Shown: piece after piece, positions 33,658 through 42,007 of the stretch
How positions within the stretch are numbered: the first letter of the stretch is position 1
How the letters are laid out: the number at the start of each line of letters is the position of its first letter
Assembly (NCBI GenBank): GCA_040768665.1
Contig: JAXGMN010000009.1
Location: 310,001-374,000, forward strand
Length of the DNA: 64,000 nt
Reading direction: 5' to 3'
Source: JABWBD01 sp040768665
GTDB lineage: Bacteria > Planctomycetota > Planctomycetia > Pirellulales > Thermoguttaceae
Program-made: the position numbers and the translations under genes
The notes under the pieces: model-generated
What the model was told of the DNA's origin: nothing
The model's database searches: none
What the model saw: only the letters and a program-made list of their open reading frames with translations

Positions 33658-35061
33658 TCACAGGCAGCGCAGGAACGCCACCAGATCCTTCTTCTCCTGC
33701 TCGGTGAGCTTCGTCTCCAAGGCGAGGTTGTGGAACTCCACCGTGTCTTCCAGGGTCAACAGACGGCCGTCGTGCATATACGGTGGCGAGTCCTTGATGC
33801 CACGCAGCGGAAACGTCTTGATCGCTCCGTCGCCAACCGCCATGTGGCCGTTGACCATCTTGGGCTCGAAGAACCGCTCTGTCTGGAAGCTACGCATCGT
33901 GTTGTCGGTGTAGTGGGGGGCGGGGTGGCAGATGCCGCATCGCCCTTTCTCGAAAAACACCTTCTGCCCTCGTAGCTCGTCTGGAGTTGCCTTGTTCCGG
34001 TCGAGTGTTCCCAGCACGTTGAGCTTCGGTGCCGGTGGAAAGTCAAGGATTGCCATGAATTCGGCCATGAAATGGACCTGGCTGCCTCGATCCAGTACGT
34101 TGACGCCCTTTTTCGTGGCGATCACCGGATCGCCGTCGAAGTAGGCTGCCCGCTGCTCAAACTCCGCAAAATCCTCGACACTCTTTAGTGCCCGCTGGGA
34201 GCCGAATAATCGCTGCACGTTGACACCACGCAGCGTCGGCGTGTCGAGCCGGTGTCGGAACTCCTGGGGGCGAATATCGCCGACCAGATGCGTGGTACCG
34301 TTGGAGTGCCCATTCAGATGGCAATCGAAGCACGTCACACCCATACTCGGCTTCAAAGAGCGCCGATCATCCGTGGCGTTGAACTGCTGTTGGGGGAACG
34401 GAGTGACCAACATCCGCAGCCCTTCCAACTGCTTCGGATTCACTATGCCGTTGAACAACTGAAAGTAGTTGGCCAGCGTCACAACTTGCCCTTGCGACAC
34501 ATCGCCTAGATCGGGCCGAGTGGTCAAGAAGATGGCAGGCGGAAACTCCGGGAGAAGATGAAGCGGCAGATCGAAGTCAAGGTCGAACCGTGTCAGGTCA
34601 CGACCTTCCTGCTTCGTGATTTCGTCAATATGGTGCTTGGGAAACACCATGCCGCCTTCCGGGTGGTTCGGATGCGGCAGTGGCAGGAATCCTTCCGGCC
34701 ACAGTCCTTTCGCACGAATCTGCTCGGGCGACATGGCACCCAGTTCTTCCCACGACTTGACGCCAGCGGGCAACTTCACCCGCACCCCTGCTTGAACGGG
34801 CTTGCCACGAGACATCGTGACGCCTTGGGCAGGCCGATCACTCAGATCGTACCGCTCTTCCAGGAGCTTCATGTGCCGATCCATGATCTCCTCCTTGGCC
34901 GCTGACATCCTCTGGACAGTGGCAGAGAAGTCCTCCTTGATGACCACCGGCGAGTAACTGGTCGGAGGGCTGTTATCAGCCGCCATGACTGCGCCCACGA
35001 AGAGCGCCGTGGACAACCATCCTGCTGCTGCCCATCCTTTGTACGCTTTTGTCCTTGTCAT
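33658..35061 (-). CDS. Di-heme cytochrome c peroxidase-like protein, secreted
   Basis: The protein has 467 residues from ATG 35061, with GGAAAGGG upstream; a longer frame up to 35217 has no support. The signal peptide ends near VMA-ADN. Two haem c sites are visible: CFDCH (about 274-278, followed by LNGHSNG) and CGICH (about 386-390). Downstream are PLRGIKDSPPYMHDGRLLTLEDTVEFHNL and a C-terminal helix, as in MauG/CCP-family proteins. It probably reduces peroxide in the periplasm or oxidises a partner. It sits downstream of a Fur-type regulator and near rubrerythrin and peroxiredoxin genes, fitting an oxidative-stress cluster. Confidence 0.82.
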   Translation of the reverse strand: MTRTKAYKGWAAAGWLSTALFVGAVMAADNSPPTSYSPVVIKEDFSATVQRMSAAKEEIMDRHMKLLEERYDLSDRPAQGVTMSRGKPVQAGVRVKLPAGVKSWEELGAMSPEQIRAKGLWPEGFLPLPHPNHPEGGMVFPKHHIDEITKQEGRDLTRFDLDFDLPLHLLPEFPPAIFLTTRPDLGDVSQGQVVTLANYFQLFNGIVNPKQLEGLRMLVTPFPQQQFNATDDRRSLKPSMGVTCFDCHLNGHSNGTTHLVGDIRPQEFRHRLDTPTLRGVNVQRLFGSQRALKSVEDFAEFEQRAAYFDGDPVIATKKGVNVLDRGSQVHFMAEFMAILDFPPAPKLNVLGTLDRNKATPDELRGQKVFFEKGRCGICHPAPHYTDNTMRSFQTERFFEPKMVNGHMAVGDGAIKTFPLRGIKDSPPYMHDGRLLTLEDTVEFHNLALETKLTEQEKKDLVAFLRCL

Positions 35062-35116
35062 ACGAACACCCTTTCCTGTTGGAAGACACGGTGCAATCCC
35101 TGCGTGAAAAAGGCCC

Positions 35117-35578
35117 TCACGTCTTGTGAGAGTCTTGTCCTTTCTTACGACACTCACGGCACACGCCGACGAAGTGGATGGAGAAGTCCTCGATCTCGAT
35201 ACCTTCAGCATCCACATCGGGCGGGCGAAGCCGGTTTAGCCGAGCGTCCTCCCAATCAATCACCTTATGACACTGTTTGCAGATTAAGTGGTGGTGGCGT
35301 CGAACCTTGCTGTCGTAGCGAACCGCAGGGCCGGGATGGTGAAGGCGGCGGATCACCCCCATGTCCACCAGGGTGTCGACCACCCGATAGACGGTCGTTC
35401 GGGAGATGTTTGGGACTCGCTCCTTTACAACCTCGACGATCTGGTCCGCCGTGGGATGGTCGTCCCTTTCGAGGACGGCCTCCAACACCACCCGTCGTTG
35501 GACCGCCAGCACAACGCCCTGGCGGCGGCACAACACTTCAAATTCCTGGAGCCTTTCGGCAATCTGATCGGGATTCAA
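35117..35578 (-). CDS. Fur family transcriptional regulator (PerR-like)
   Basis: The protein has 153 residues. The N-terminal winged helix includes HPTADQIVEVVKERVPNISRTTVYRVVDTLVDMGVIRRL. The dimerisation domain has the regulatory metal His cluster VRRHHHLICKQCHKVIDWED and the structural zinc pairs CKQC and CREC. The zinc cysteines and the redox gene neighbourhood favour a PerR-type peroxide sensor over an iron Fur, but sequence alone cannot decide. It is 55 bases upstream of the cytochrome peroxidase start and probably in one unit with it. Confidence 0.9.
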   Translation of the reverse strand: MNPDQIAERLQEFEVLCRRQGVVLAVQRRVVLEAVLERDDHPTADQIVEVVKERVPNISRTTVYRVVDTLVDMGVIRRLHHPGPAVRYDSKVRRHHHLICKQCHKVIDWEDARLNRLRPPDVDAEGIEIEDFSIHFVGVCRECRKKGQDSHKT

Positions 35579-35874
35579 GGGCGTTGTAACGGCAATCTAT
35601 CCCGAATGGTATTTTGTGTCAATCAGGAGCGTGCCCCCAGTTGTGAAAGGGGTCGCAAATCCTGACCGCACGGAGCATTTTGCCACGAAAACAAAAGGTC
35701 GAACCGCCGCAAGTCGCTGGCATAGCCCAGTAGGGTGGAGCACTAATGCCTCAGATCCAGCGGGTAGCCGAGTCCATCGCTTGAGGAACGAGGCTGCCTC
35801 GTTTGCGCCAGTCAGGACTGCTGCTGGCAGGAGCAAGCTGCTGTCGATCTGTCACGACGGCATGTCCGTTCGGA
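35579..35874. other. Intergenic region upstream of the Fur/PerR gene
   Basis: There are 296 bases with no credible ORF. An AT-rich stretch close to the regulator start (AATGGTATTTTGTGTCAATC region, 35604-35624) could hold its promoter, but no clear 19-base Fur/PerR box is legible. The peroxiredoxin gene ends at 35875 from the other side. Confidence 0.4.
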
Positions 35875-36603
35875 TTACTTCCACATCGGCGGCAGATCAA
35901 GCTCCGACTTCGGGATCTCCTTCAGGCACATGAACCAGTCGAGGCACTTGGTGCTGTCCTTACCCTGGGCTCGCTCTTGGGCGACCCCACACGAACCCGG
36001 AGGCGGCACGATCACGTCGTCGCCCGGTTGCCAGTCGGCAGGCGTGGCGACTTTGTGCTTGTCGGCCGTCTGCAAGGCCACGATCATGCGGAGAATCTCT
36101 TGGAAGTTCCTGCCCATGCTTGACGGGTAGTAGAGCACGGCCCGGACCTTGGCCCCGGGGTCCATGATAAACACGGCCCGCACGGCGTGCGAGTCGTCGG
36201 CGGCCGGTTGCACCATCCCATACTTGCGAGCCACGTCCATCTTTAGGTCGGCGATCACCGGGAAGGTCACCTCGACGTTTTCCATCCCTCTGTATTTGAT
36301 CTTCTCCTTGATCGTCCGCAGCCAAGCGATGTGGCTGAAGTTGCTGTCGATGGACAGCCCGATCAGCTTGCAACTTAGGGCCTCGAACTGGGGCATCAGC
36401 GTGGCGAACGTCATGAACTCGGTCGTGCAAACGGGTGTGAAGTCGGCCGGGTGACTGAACAGCACGACCCATTTGCCCTTGTAATCTTCCGGGAATCGGA
36501 TGGGGCCTTGTGTCGTCACGGCCTTGAAGGCCGGGGCGGCTTCACCGATTAGCGGAATGCGGACGGCGACGGCAGAAGAATCGGCTTGCAGCGTGTCAGA
36601 CAT
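35875..36603 (-). CDS. Peroxiredoxin (1-Cys/Prx6-type)
   Basis: The protein has 242 residues. The peroxidatic motif HPADFTPVCTTE places the catalytic Cys at about 59. The fold continues with LIGLSIDSNFSHIAWLRTIKE, FPVIADLKMDVARKYGM and the long C-terminal extension of the Prx6/AhpC-like group (KHKVATPADWQPGDDVIVPPP). It reduces hydrogen peroxide and alkyl peroxides in the cytosol. It belongs with the neighbouring rubrerythrin fusion, cytochrome peroxidase and PerR-type genes and is divergent from the DUF134 regulator. Confidence 0.94.
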   Translation of the reverse strand: MSDTLQADSSAVAVRIPLIGEAAPAFKAVTTQGPIRFPEDYKGKWVVLFSHPADFTPVCTTEFMTFATLMPQFEALSCKLIGLSIDSNFSHIAWLRTIKEKIKYRGMENVEVTFPVIADLKMDVARKYGMVQPAADDSHAVRAVFIMDPGAKVRAVLYYPSSMGRNFQEILRMIVALQTADKHKVATPADWQPGDDVIVPPPGSCGVAQERAQGKDSTKCLDWFMCLKEIPKSELDLPPMWK

Positions 36604-36682
36604 AACTTTTTCCTTGTGGTGATGGGTTCTGCCTCTTCAGCGGCGTCAATGCCAACGATGCCTATGATCGGCACAATCGGCC

Positions 36683-36711
36683 TTGACACGTTGTGAGCAT
36701 GTGCTCATAAT
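36683..36711 (+). promoter_or_regulatory. Sigma-70-type promoter with a palindromic operator
   Basis: TTGACA (36683-36688) and CATAAT (36706-36711) are separated by the ideal 17 bases. The palindrome TGAGCATGTGCTCA (36694-36707) fills the spacer and overlaps the -10. The next gene, a DUF134 HTH protein, starts 27 bases downstream and is the obvious candidate to bind it, giving autoregulation. This is the clearest promoter in the window. Confidence 0.75.
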
Positions 36712-36737
36712 TAGACAAGACAAAAGGAGTGCTGTCA

Positions 36738-37277
36738 ATGCCTCGGCCCCAACGCTGCCGTCGAATCGGTGCCCTTCCTGCCAACTCGGTCTTCAAGCCT
36801 GCCGGGGTGCCGGGCCGGGGTCTTGATGAGGTGATCCTCACCGTCGATGAGTTCGAGGCTCTGCGCCTAGCCGATTTCGAGGGGCTGTATCAAGAGCAGG
36901 CTGCCGAGCGGATGAAAGTATCCCGGCAGACCTTCGGTCGAATCGTGGAAGCGGCCCGCAAGAAGGTCGCCCAGGCATTGGTCAAAGGGATGGTCTTACG
37001 TATCGAAGGAGGACAAGTAGAAATGGCTGAGACAAAAGCTTTCGAGTGCGCCGACTGTGGGCACGTCTGGGAGGTTCCGTTTGGCACCGGTCGCCCCGAG
37101 GGCTGCCCTTCCTGCCAAAGCAAGACGTTCCATCGAGCACGGGAGGTAGGGGCCGGAGCGATGGGCGGTGGTGGTCGTTGTCGCCGCAACGGGCATGGTG
37201 GTCAGGGCGGCCACGGGCGTGGTCGTCGTGGCGGCCGAGCGGCGGGTCAAGTCCAAAACAAGGAAACCAGCGAGTGA
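36738..37277 (+). CDS. DUF134 DNA-binding protein with zinc ribbon
   Basis: The protein has 179 residues. ATG 36738 is preferred to GTG 36729 because AAAGGAG is correctly spaced for it. The N-terminal DUF134 domain (about 1-90) has MPRPQRCRRIGALP, LTVDEFEALRLADFEGLYQEQAAERMKVSRQTFGRIVEAARKK, a sigma-like HTH. A zinc ribbon follows with CADCGH and CPSCQS, and the tail is Gly/Arg-rich. The family regulates or accompanies iron-sulfur and redox genes. The upstream promoter spacer holds a perfect palindrome, suggesting self-control. DsrE follows on the same strand. Confidence 0.87.
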   Translation: MPRPQRCRRIGALPANSVFKPAGVPGRGLDEVILTVDEFEALRLADFEGLYQEQAAERMKVSRQTFGRIVEAARKKVAQALVKGMVLRIEGGQVEMAETKAFECADCGHVWEVPFGTGRPEGCPSCQSKTFHRAREVGAGAMGGGGRCRRNGHGGQGGHGRGRRGGRAAGQVQNKETSE

Positions 37278-37373
37278 GAATGGCAGCAGCTTCGGAGGAT
37301 GGCTTCTGCCGCTGCCACGAGCGATAATAAGGCGTGTTCTGTCAGTGTTTCCCTTGATTACGGAGGCTGAGCG

Positions 37374-37853
37374 ATGAAGACGACCCTCATGAAGTCGAGT
37401 CTGGCGGTTTTCACTCTTGTTGCCCTGCTGATTGGCAGTGCCGCCGCCCAGGAACAGACGGTGAAGAAACTGGTGAAGCCCGTGCCCAAGAAGCCCACCC
37501 TCGTGATCAATCTCACCAGCGGCGAGAGCGACCTCCACGCCGTGGTGATGGGCATGCATTTCGCCGAACATGGTCTGGCCGACAATCGGGAGGTGGTCAT
37601 CTTCTTCAATGTGAAGTCGCCGCCCCTGGCAAGGAAGGATCTGGCCAACAGCGTGCGGTTCAAGGAGATGCCGCCCGTCAAGGAGATGATTGCCAAGCTG
37701 CTCCAAGGTGGAGTGAAGATGGTCGTCTGCCCGATGTGTGCGGAGATCATGGGCGTCCAAGCGGAGGAGCTTGCCCCTGGAATCCAGATGGTCGAAGACC
37801 GCAAACAGATTTTCGATCATCTCCACGTCAATTCTGTGGTCTTCACCTACTAA
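37374..37853 (+). CDS. DsrE family protein, secreted
   Basis: The protein has 159 residues with a signal peptide (about 1-25, AAA-QEQ). The DsrE/F-like fold reads LVINLTSGESDLHAVVMGMHFAEHGL, VVIFFNVKSPPLA, and VKMVVCPMCAEIMGV with the conserved cysteine near 122. DsrE proteins carry sulfur as persulfide on this cysteine. Export is unusual for the cytosolic relay but common for this planctomycete subgroup. GGAGG-type sites precede the start. The next gene on the strand is a racemase remnant. Confidence 0.85.
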   Translation: MKTTLMKSSLAVFTLVALLIGSAAAQEQTVKKLVKPVPKKPTLVINLTSGESDLHAVVMGMHFAEHGLADNREVVIFFNVKSPPLARKDLANSVRFKEMPPVKEMIAKLLQGGVKMVVCPMCAEIMGVQAEELAPGIQMVEDRKQIFDHLHVNSVVFTY

Positions 37854-37855
37854 CC

Positions 37856-38070
37856 ATGAAGACGATTGGCCTCATCGGCGGCATGAGTTGGGAGTCATCC
37901 CTCGTCTATTACCGCCTGATCAATGAGGCCGTCGTTCAGCGAGGTGCGGAAGGCGTCGTGCTTGGCTGCACCGAGATTGGCCTCCTGATCGCCCAGAACG
38001 ACTGCTCAAGTCCCCTGTTCGACACGACCGAGATCCAGCCGAAGCGGCCGTCGTTTATGCCCTGGCATAG
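37856..38070 (+). pseudogene. Aspartate/glutamate racemase with large internal deletion
   Basis: The start is normal (MKTIGLIGGMSWESSLVYYR), but after LINEAV the sequence jumps in frame to QRGAEGVVLGCTEIGLLIAQ, the C-terminal active-site block. About 140 codons with the first catalytic Cys are missing. A one-base deletion after TTEI then shifts the frame; in the correct frame the end reads AEAAVVYALA and stops at TAG 38070. The product cannot be an active racemase. Confidence 0.85.
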
Positions 38071-38165
38071 AGGCTGTTGCGGCATGCCTTCTTGTGTGGG
38101 CTATGAGCCGGTAAACTGGCAGAAACAGCCCGGAGAAACTGGTTTCGACTGGAGGATGAAGATCT

Positions 38166-39401
38166 GTGCTAGCGGACAGAGTTGCTGGCGGCGTGTTGGT
38201 TCTGGGTGTGGTCCTGGTGCCCTCGTTGTTTCTTTGCCACCAGAGCATGACTCTTGCGGCCCCGGACGAAACGGTTGTTTCGGGGCGTTCGACGGCCGAG
38301 CAAAGGCAGCAAGTCATCGAGGCGATGAAGGAAGCGTTTGGTGAGAACCAGAAACAGATTACTCATGCGCTGCGGGTAACGGGTTGCGCCGAGCGGCTCC
38401 TGAAGGTATCCGATCTGAACGCAGATCCCTTAACCGTGACGGTGGCGGCCATCCTTCACGATATCGGGCGATGCAAGTCAGGCACCACCGATCATGAAAA
38501 GGACGGGGCCATTGTCAGCAAGCAGATCTTAACGACGCTTGGCTTCGACGCCACGTTCACCGACCACATTTCCCGCATCGTCGGCTCCCATCACAGCGCC
38601 AAGGGCATCGACACCCCCGAGTGTCGAATCGTCTGGATCGCTGACCGGCTCGTGAACCAGAAACGGGACCACCAGGATCAAGAGAAGTTGAAGCAAGAGT
38701 ATGCCAAAGAGGCCGAAGTCCTGGATCAGAAGATTGCGGCAAGCAAAGCGGAAGCAGGCCACCAGCACGTTCACCTTCCACCCATCGAATGTCCGCTGCG
38801 AAAGGCTGGCATCGACCCACACGGCCTCAAGCCCTTCGAAGAGGTCGAGAAGTATATCGCCTTCCTCGAACGGCCAGATCGTGCCCAATGGCAGAAACCG
38901 GATGACGTGGTGAAAGCCGTGAAGCTTCAGGGAGATGAAGTGCTGGTCGATCTCGGTGCAGGATCGGGCTACTTCTCGTTCCGCTTTGCGAGACTCCTGC
39001 CGAAAGGCAGAGTGTATGCACTCGACACGCAGGCCGAAATGGTCCGCCATGTTCACCACAAAGCCATGGGCGAAGGCGTCTCGAACGTCCAGGCTCAGTT
39101 GATCGAACCCGATGATCCTGCTCTGCCTTCGGGAGCCGATATCGTCTTCGTCTGCGACGTGCTGCATCACGTCCCCGACCGGGCCGGAGGGCTCAAGAAG
39201 TTGCACGCCCAAATGCCCAGCGGAGCGAAGCTGGTGATTATCGAATTCAAGAGTGGCAAGCTGCCTCAAGGGCCGCCCGAGTCGGTGAAGATTGCGAAGG
39301 AAGAGATCTCCCGCCTGTGCAACGAGGCGGGATTCAAGCTCAAGGAGGATCAGCCAGGGTTACTACCGTATCAGGAATTCCTCGTATTTGAGCGGCCTTG
39401 A
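38166..39401 (+). CDS. HD-domain and SAM methyltransferase fusion protein
   Basis: The protein has 411 residues from GTG 38166, with GGAGGA at good distance, and an N-terminal hydrophobic leader. The HD domain (about 60-185) has THALRV, AAILHDIGR, VGSHHSAKG and IADRLVN. The methyltransferase (about 250-411) has EVLVDLGAGSGYFSFRFARLLPKGRVYALDTQ and IVFVCDVLHHVPDRAGGLKKL. HD proteins of this type hydrolyse nucleotides or phosphate esters. Fusion with a ubiE-like methyltransferase is unusual. An upstream deletion may have joined leader and HD domain. Confidence 0.78.
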   Translation: MLADRVAGGVLVLGVVLVPSLFLCHQSMTLAAPDETVVSGRSTAEQRQQVIEAMKEAFGENQKQITHALRVTGCAERLLKVSDLNADPLTVTVAAILHDIGRCKSGTTDHEKDGAIVSKQILTTLGFDATFTDHISRIVGSHHSAKGIDTPECRIVWIADRLVNQKRDHQDQEKLKQEYAKEAEVLDQKIAASKAEAGHQHVHLPPIECPLRKAGIDPHGLKPFEEVEKYIAFLERPDRAQWQKPDDVVKAVKLQGDEVLVDLGAGSGYFSFRFARLLPKGRVYALDTQAEMVRHVHHKAMGEGVSNVQAQLIEPDDPALPSGADIVFVCDVLHHVPDRAGGLKKLHAQMPSGAKLVIIEFKSGKLPQGPPESVKIAKEEISRLCNEAGFKLKEDQPGLLPYQEFLVFERP

Positions 39402-39428
39402 GCCAGGAACGACGGTAATCACGATTCC

Positions 39429-39880
39429 ATGACCAGCTACTTCGATCAGTCCGCCGCCACCTGGGACAACGAGCCCCGCAGGATCGCTCTGATGAAGGCG
39501 GTGGGTGAGGCGATTCTCCGTGAGGCAGGGCCATCCAGCGACATGGATGTCCTCGACTACGGCTGCGGGACGGGGTTGGTAAGCCTGTTTCTCTTGCCGC
39601 ACGTCCGTAGCGTAACCGGTGCCGACAATTCGCCCGGAATGCTGGAAGTGCTCCAGAAGAAGATGGCTGAGAGCAGCATCGAGAACATGAAGGTCATGCA
39701 CTTGAACCTCGAAGAGGGGACGGTGCCAAGCGACCGGTATCACCTGATCGTCATCAGCATGACAATGCACCACGTCGCCGACACAGCCAAGGTGATCCGT
39801 GGCTTCCATGAACTCCTTCATCCTGGCGGGAGGCTCTGCATCGCCGATCTCGATAAAGAGCCGGGATTCTTCCACCCGCC
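39429..39880 (+). pseudogene. SAM methyltransferase, 3' truncated and fused to the next gene
   Basis: ATG 39429 opens a class I methyltransferase: FDQSAATWDNEPRRIALMKAV, DVLDYGCGTGLVSLFLLPHV, MTMHHVADTAKVIRGF and LHPGGRLCIADLDKEPG. The last strands, usually about 50 residues, are replaced after FFHPPEAN by unrelated membrane-protein sequence in the same open frame. A deletion has therefore joined the methyltransferase to the middle of an iron-sulfur membrane protein. Confidence 0.72.
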
Positions 39881-40393
39881 CGAAGCAAACTCAAGTGTAC
39901 AGAAACGAAAGAAAGTCCCGTTCCTTTTGTCAAATCTCGTTCGTGGAAGCCTGTTCTTCCTGATGCTGTTGCTGCTCTTCGGGATCGTGGGTGGCACCAA
40001 GGGGTTCGTGGTCTACCACTTCATGAACCCGTTCAACCTTTTCGACATTACCTTCGAGACGCCGACCATTCTCCTGACGGTAATCCTTGCCCTAGCGCTG
40101 GCTCTAGTGACCTACCGCCCCTACTGCCAATTCATCTGTCCGTTTGGCCTCGTCTCTTGGCTGGCCGAGCGGGTCAGCTTGGTGCGTGTCCGAGAGTCGA
40201 TCATAGCCGGTGCAACGGCTGCGGAGCCTGTTCTCGTGCGTGTCCTCTACAAGCGGCCCAGCACAAAGTAGAAGGGAAGACCTTTGCCGCTGACTGCTAC
40301 AGTTGCGCTCGATGCCTCAACGTCTGCCCCGAGGAGGCGATCAGCTACACCTGCGTTTTAGCAGCAGTGTCTAGGTCTACTTCCTCGGCTTGA
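39881..40393 (+). pseudogene. NapH/NosR-type 4Fe-4S membrane protein, 5' truncated and frameshifted
   Basis: The open frame contains three hydrophobic helices and YRPYCQFICPFGLVSWLAER, the membrane CxxxCP motif of NapH/NosR-like proteins. At about 40191-40195 the DNA reads CGAGAGTC where CGAGTC would continue the protein. Dropping the duplicated GA gives RVDHSRCNGCGACSRACPLQ and YSCARCLNVCPEEA, two 4Fe-4S cluster sites. The gene lacks its own start. It probably once passed electrons between a quinone pool and periplasmic partners. Confidence 0.78.
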
Positions 40394-40757
40394 TGATCTT
40401 GATCGTGTCGCTTCCTTCAAACTCCTCGCCATTCTTGGAGACCCCCGTCAGGGTCGCCACCACCTCTTTCCCAACCTCGGACTTCAGCATCTCCTTCACA
40501 TCACCCAGATTGAACTTGGCCACGAAGTTTCCCTGGTTGTCGGCCTTCCAACTCTGGATGCCGAGGCCGTTCAACGCCACGCTCCAGCCATCGACAGCCC
40601 CATAAGCGATGTCGGTGTGGACGGTCACGACCTGTCCCTGTGAATCGAGGGAGACCACACTCGGCGCAACTTCGATTGTGATCTCAAAAGCCGACAGATT
40701 GCTGGGAAGGGCCGCCATGCCAGCGACAGCAACGAGCGCAGCAAGACTCCTCTTCAT
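40377..40757 (-). CDS. Small secreted protein of unknown function
   Basis: The protein has 126 residues from ATG 40757, with GAAAGGGA upstream. The signal peptide ends SNLSA-FEI. The mature part is all-beta in character (ITIEVAPSVVSLDSQGQVVTVHTDI, VVATLTGVSKNGEEFEGSDTIKII), like a cohesin-dockerin-free Ig-like or transthyretin-like fold. No known family is recognised. It is read in the same direction as two other small secreted genes upstream. Confidence 0.7.
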   Translation of the reverse strand: MKRSLAALVAVAGMAALPSNLSAFEITIEVAPSVVSLDSQGQVVTVHTDIAYGAVDGWSVALNGLGIQSWKADNQGNFVAKFNLGDVKEMLKSEVGKEVVATLTGVSKNGEEFEGSDTIKIIKPRK

Positions 40758-40816
40758 GACAGTCCCTTTCGAAACGTGGTGAGAGGACATCGGACGAAAT
40801 GCGTTTACCGGAAATC

Positions 40817-41374
40817 CTACTTGTCGGATCGGCTTTCCCTCGGAGGAATACGGTGGTTGATCGGCACCTCGGAAAATCCAATGGCGACAAAGCGGTTGAC
40901 GACCTCCGCATGTGCCTGTATCAGTTTGATTACGTAGGGATCGTCCGATGTTTCAAGCACCTGCACGCCCTTCTTAGTCGGCTCGACCTTCATCGTAATC
41001 TTCTGGGCGTTGCCAAAGACAGCCGCAAACAGTGGATCACGCATGTGGATGGGCCGCCCCTCTGTCAAGCGCTTGTGCATCGACTCGACGTGCCGTTGGA
41101 TAGCAGCGGCAACTTCGGGGTCGTCGGATTCTGTGACGGCCTCTACGCCATTTTCGATCTTTTTGACCGTTCTTTGGATGCCGTCTCGATGAGCGAGCAG
41201 GTAATGGAATTGCTCCCGGTCCTGTACAAACTGGGGACCGGCCCACGGGCCTCCTCCCCCTCGACCACCACGCCATCCACCGCCCCGTCCCATTCCTCTC
41301 TGCGCTTCAGCAGGCACCGCAAGAGCCAAGGTAAGAATCGCCAAGAGGGCCAACACAGTCAATCGGCTTCTCAT
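40817..41374 (-). CDS. Secreted Gly-rich N-terminus protein of unknown function
   Basis: The protein has 185 residues from ATG 41374 (GGGAG upstream). After the signal peptide (VPAEA-QRG) comes a Gly/Arg/Met-rich linker GMGRGGGWRGGRGGGG. A helical domain follows (FHYLLAHRDGIQRTVKKIENGVEAVTESDDPEVAAAIQRHVESMHKR ... VIKLIQAHAEVVNRFVAIGF) with several His residues that could bind metal or haem. Such proteins recur next to redox genes in planctomycetes, but the function is unknown. Confidence 0.68.
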   Translation of the reverse strand: MRSRLTVLALLAILTLALAVPAEAQRGMGRGGGWRGGRGGGGPWAGPQFVQDREQFHYLLAHRDGIQRTVKKIENGVEAVTESDDPEVAAAIQRHVESMHKRLTEGRPIHMRDPLFAAVFGNAQKITMKVEPTKKGVQVLETSDDPYVIKLIQAHAEVVNRFVAIGFSEVPINHRIPPRESRSDK

Positions 41375-41987
41375 ACCCGGTATCTCCCTTTTTGCCAAGA
41401 AACAGAACCCACACCAAGTGCCACGCAGAAAGTTCACGCAGTTTAGGTAGTCGGGGACGCCGCTTGTCCTGCGGGGCAATCCTGAAGCTGTTGCTGCTTC
41501 CGCTGCCTTGCCTGAATTGCAGTGTTGCCACCTTGGCCAGCCCCCTGACGATTCTGCATTCTCGTCTGATTTTCAGCACCAGTCCCCGCTGCACGTCTTT
41601 GCCCTGCCCCTGAACCATCTCGAAGCCGCTGTTGCTGCGCGCAACCGATTGTTGCTGCATAATTGTTTGTTGCTGGACGGTATTATTCTGGTCGCCCAGA
41701 AGCGGCTGTCCTCCCTGCTGCATGAACTGGCCACCTTGGGAACCGTACCGATACCGGTTCCGCATCTGCTGTTGATACGCCTGCTGCTGATACGCCTGCT
41801 GCTGTTGCATCCGCTGCTGATACATTTGCTGCTGACCGTTCATCTGCCCTCTCATCGCTGATTGACCTCGCATGGCCCCCGAACCGCCCCGACTTCCTCC
41901 TCCGCCACCACGTCCAGCAAGTGCATGATCGGCGGTCAGCACGACCACAGCCATCCCGAAAAGTGCGGCGATCATAGACTTCTTCAT
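41307..41987 (-). CDS. Gln/Gly-rich low-complexity secreted protein
   Basis: The frame starts at ATG 41987 (or 41990) with a signal peptide ending HALA-GRG. Residues 25-125 are Gly-, Gln-, Tyr- and Met-rich with MRGQ and YQQQ repeats (QQQAYQQQAYQQQ). From about residue 135 the text becomes basic and unlike the first part, and the frame runs 68 bases into the next gene. The true C-terminus may have been lost by a frameshift. No family is recognised. Confidence 0.5.
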   Translation of the reverse strand: MKKSMIAALFGMAVVVLTADHALAGRGGGGGSRGGSGAMRGQSAMRGQMNGQQQMYQQRMQQQQAYQQQAYQQQMRNRYRYGSQGGQFMQQGGQPLLGDQNNTVQQQTIMQQQSVARSNSGFEMVQGQGKDVQRGLVLKIRRECRIVRGLAKVATLQFRQGSGSSNSFRIAPQDKRRPRLPKLRELSAWHLVWVLFLGKKGDTGYEKPIDCVGPLGDSYLGSCGAC

Positions 41988-42007
41988 CATTGTGCTCTCC
42001 TGTTCCA

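Noticed and set aside
41760..41850. CRISPR-like or tandem DNA repeat in the Gln-rich gene
   Set aside because: The short TGCTGCTGATACGCC units are codon-level repeats for YQQQ and lack regular spacers.
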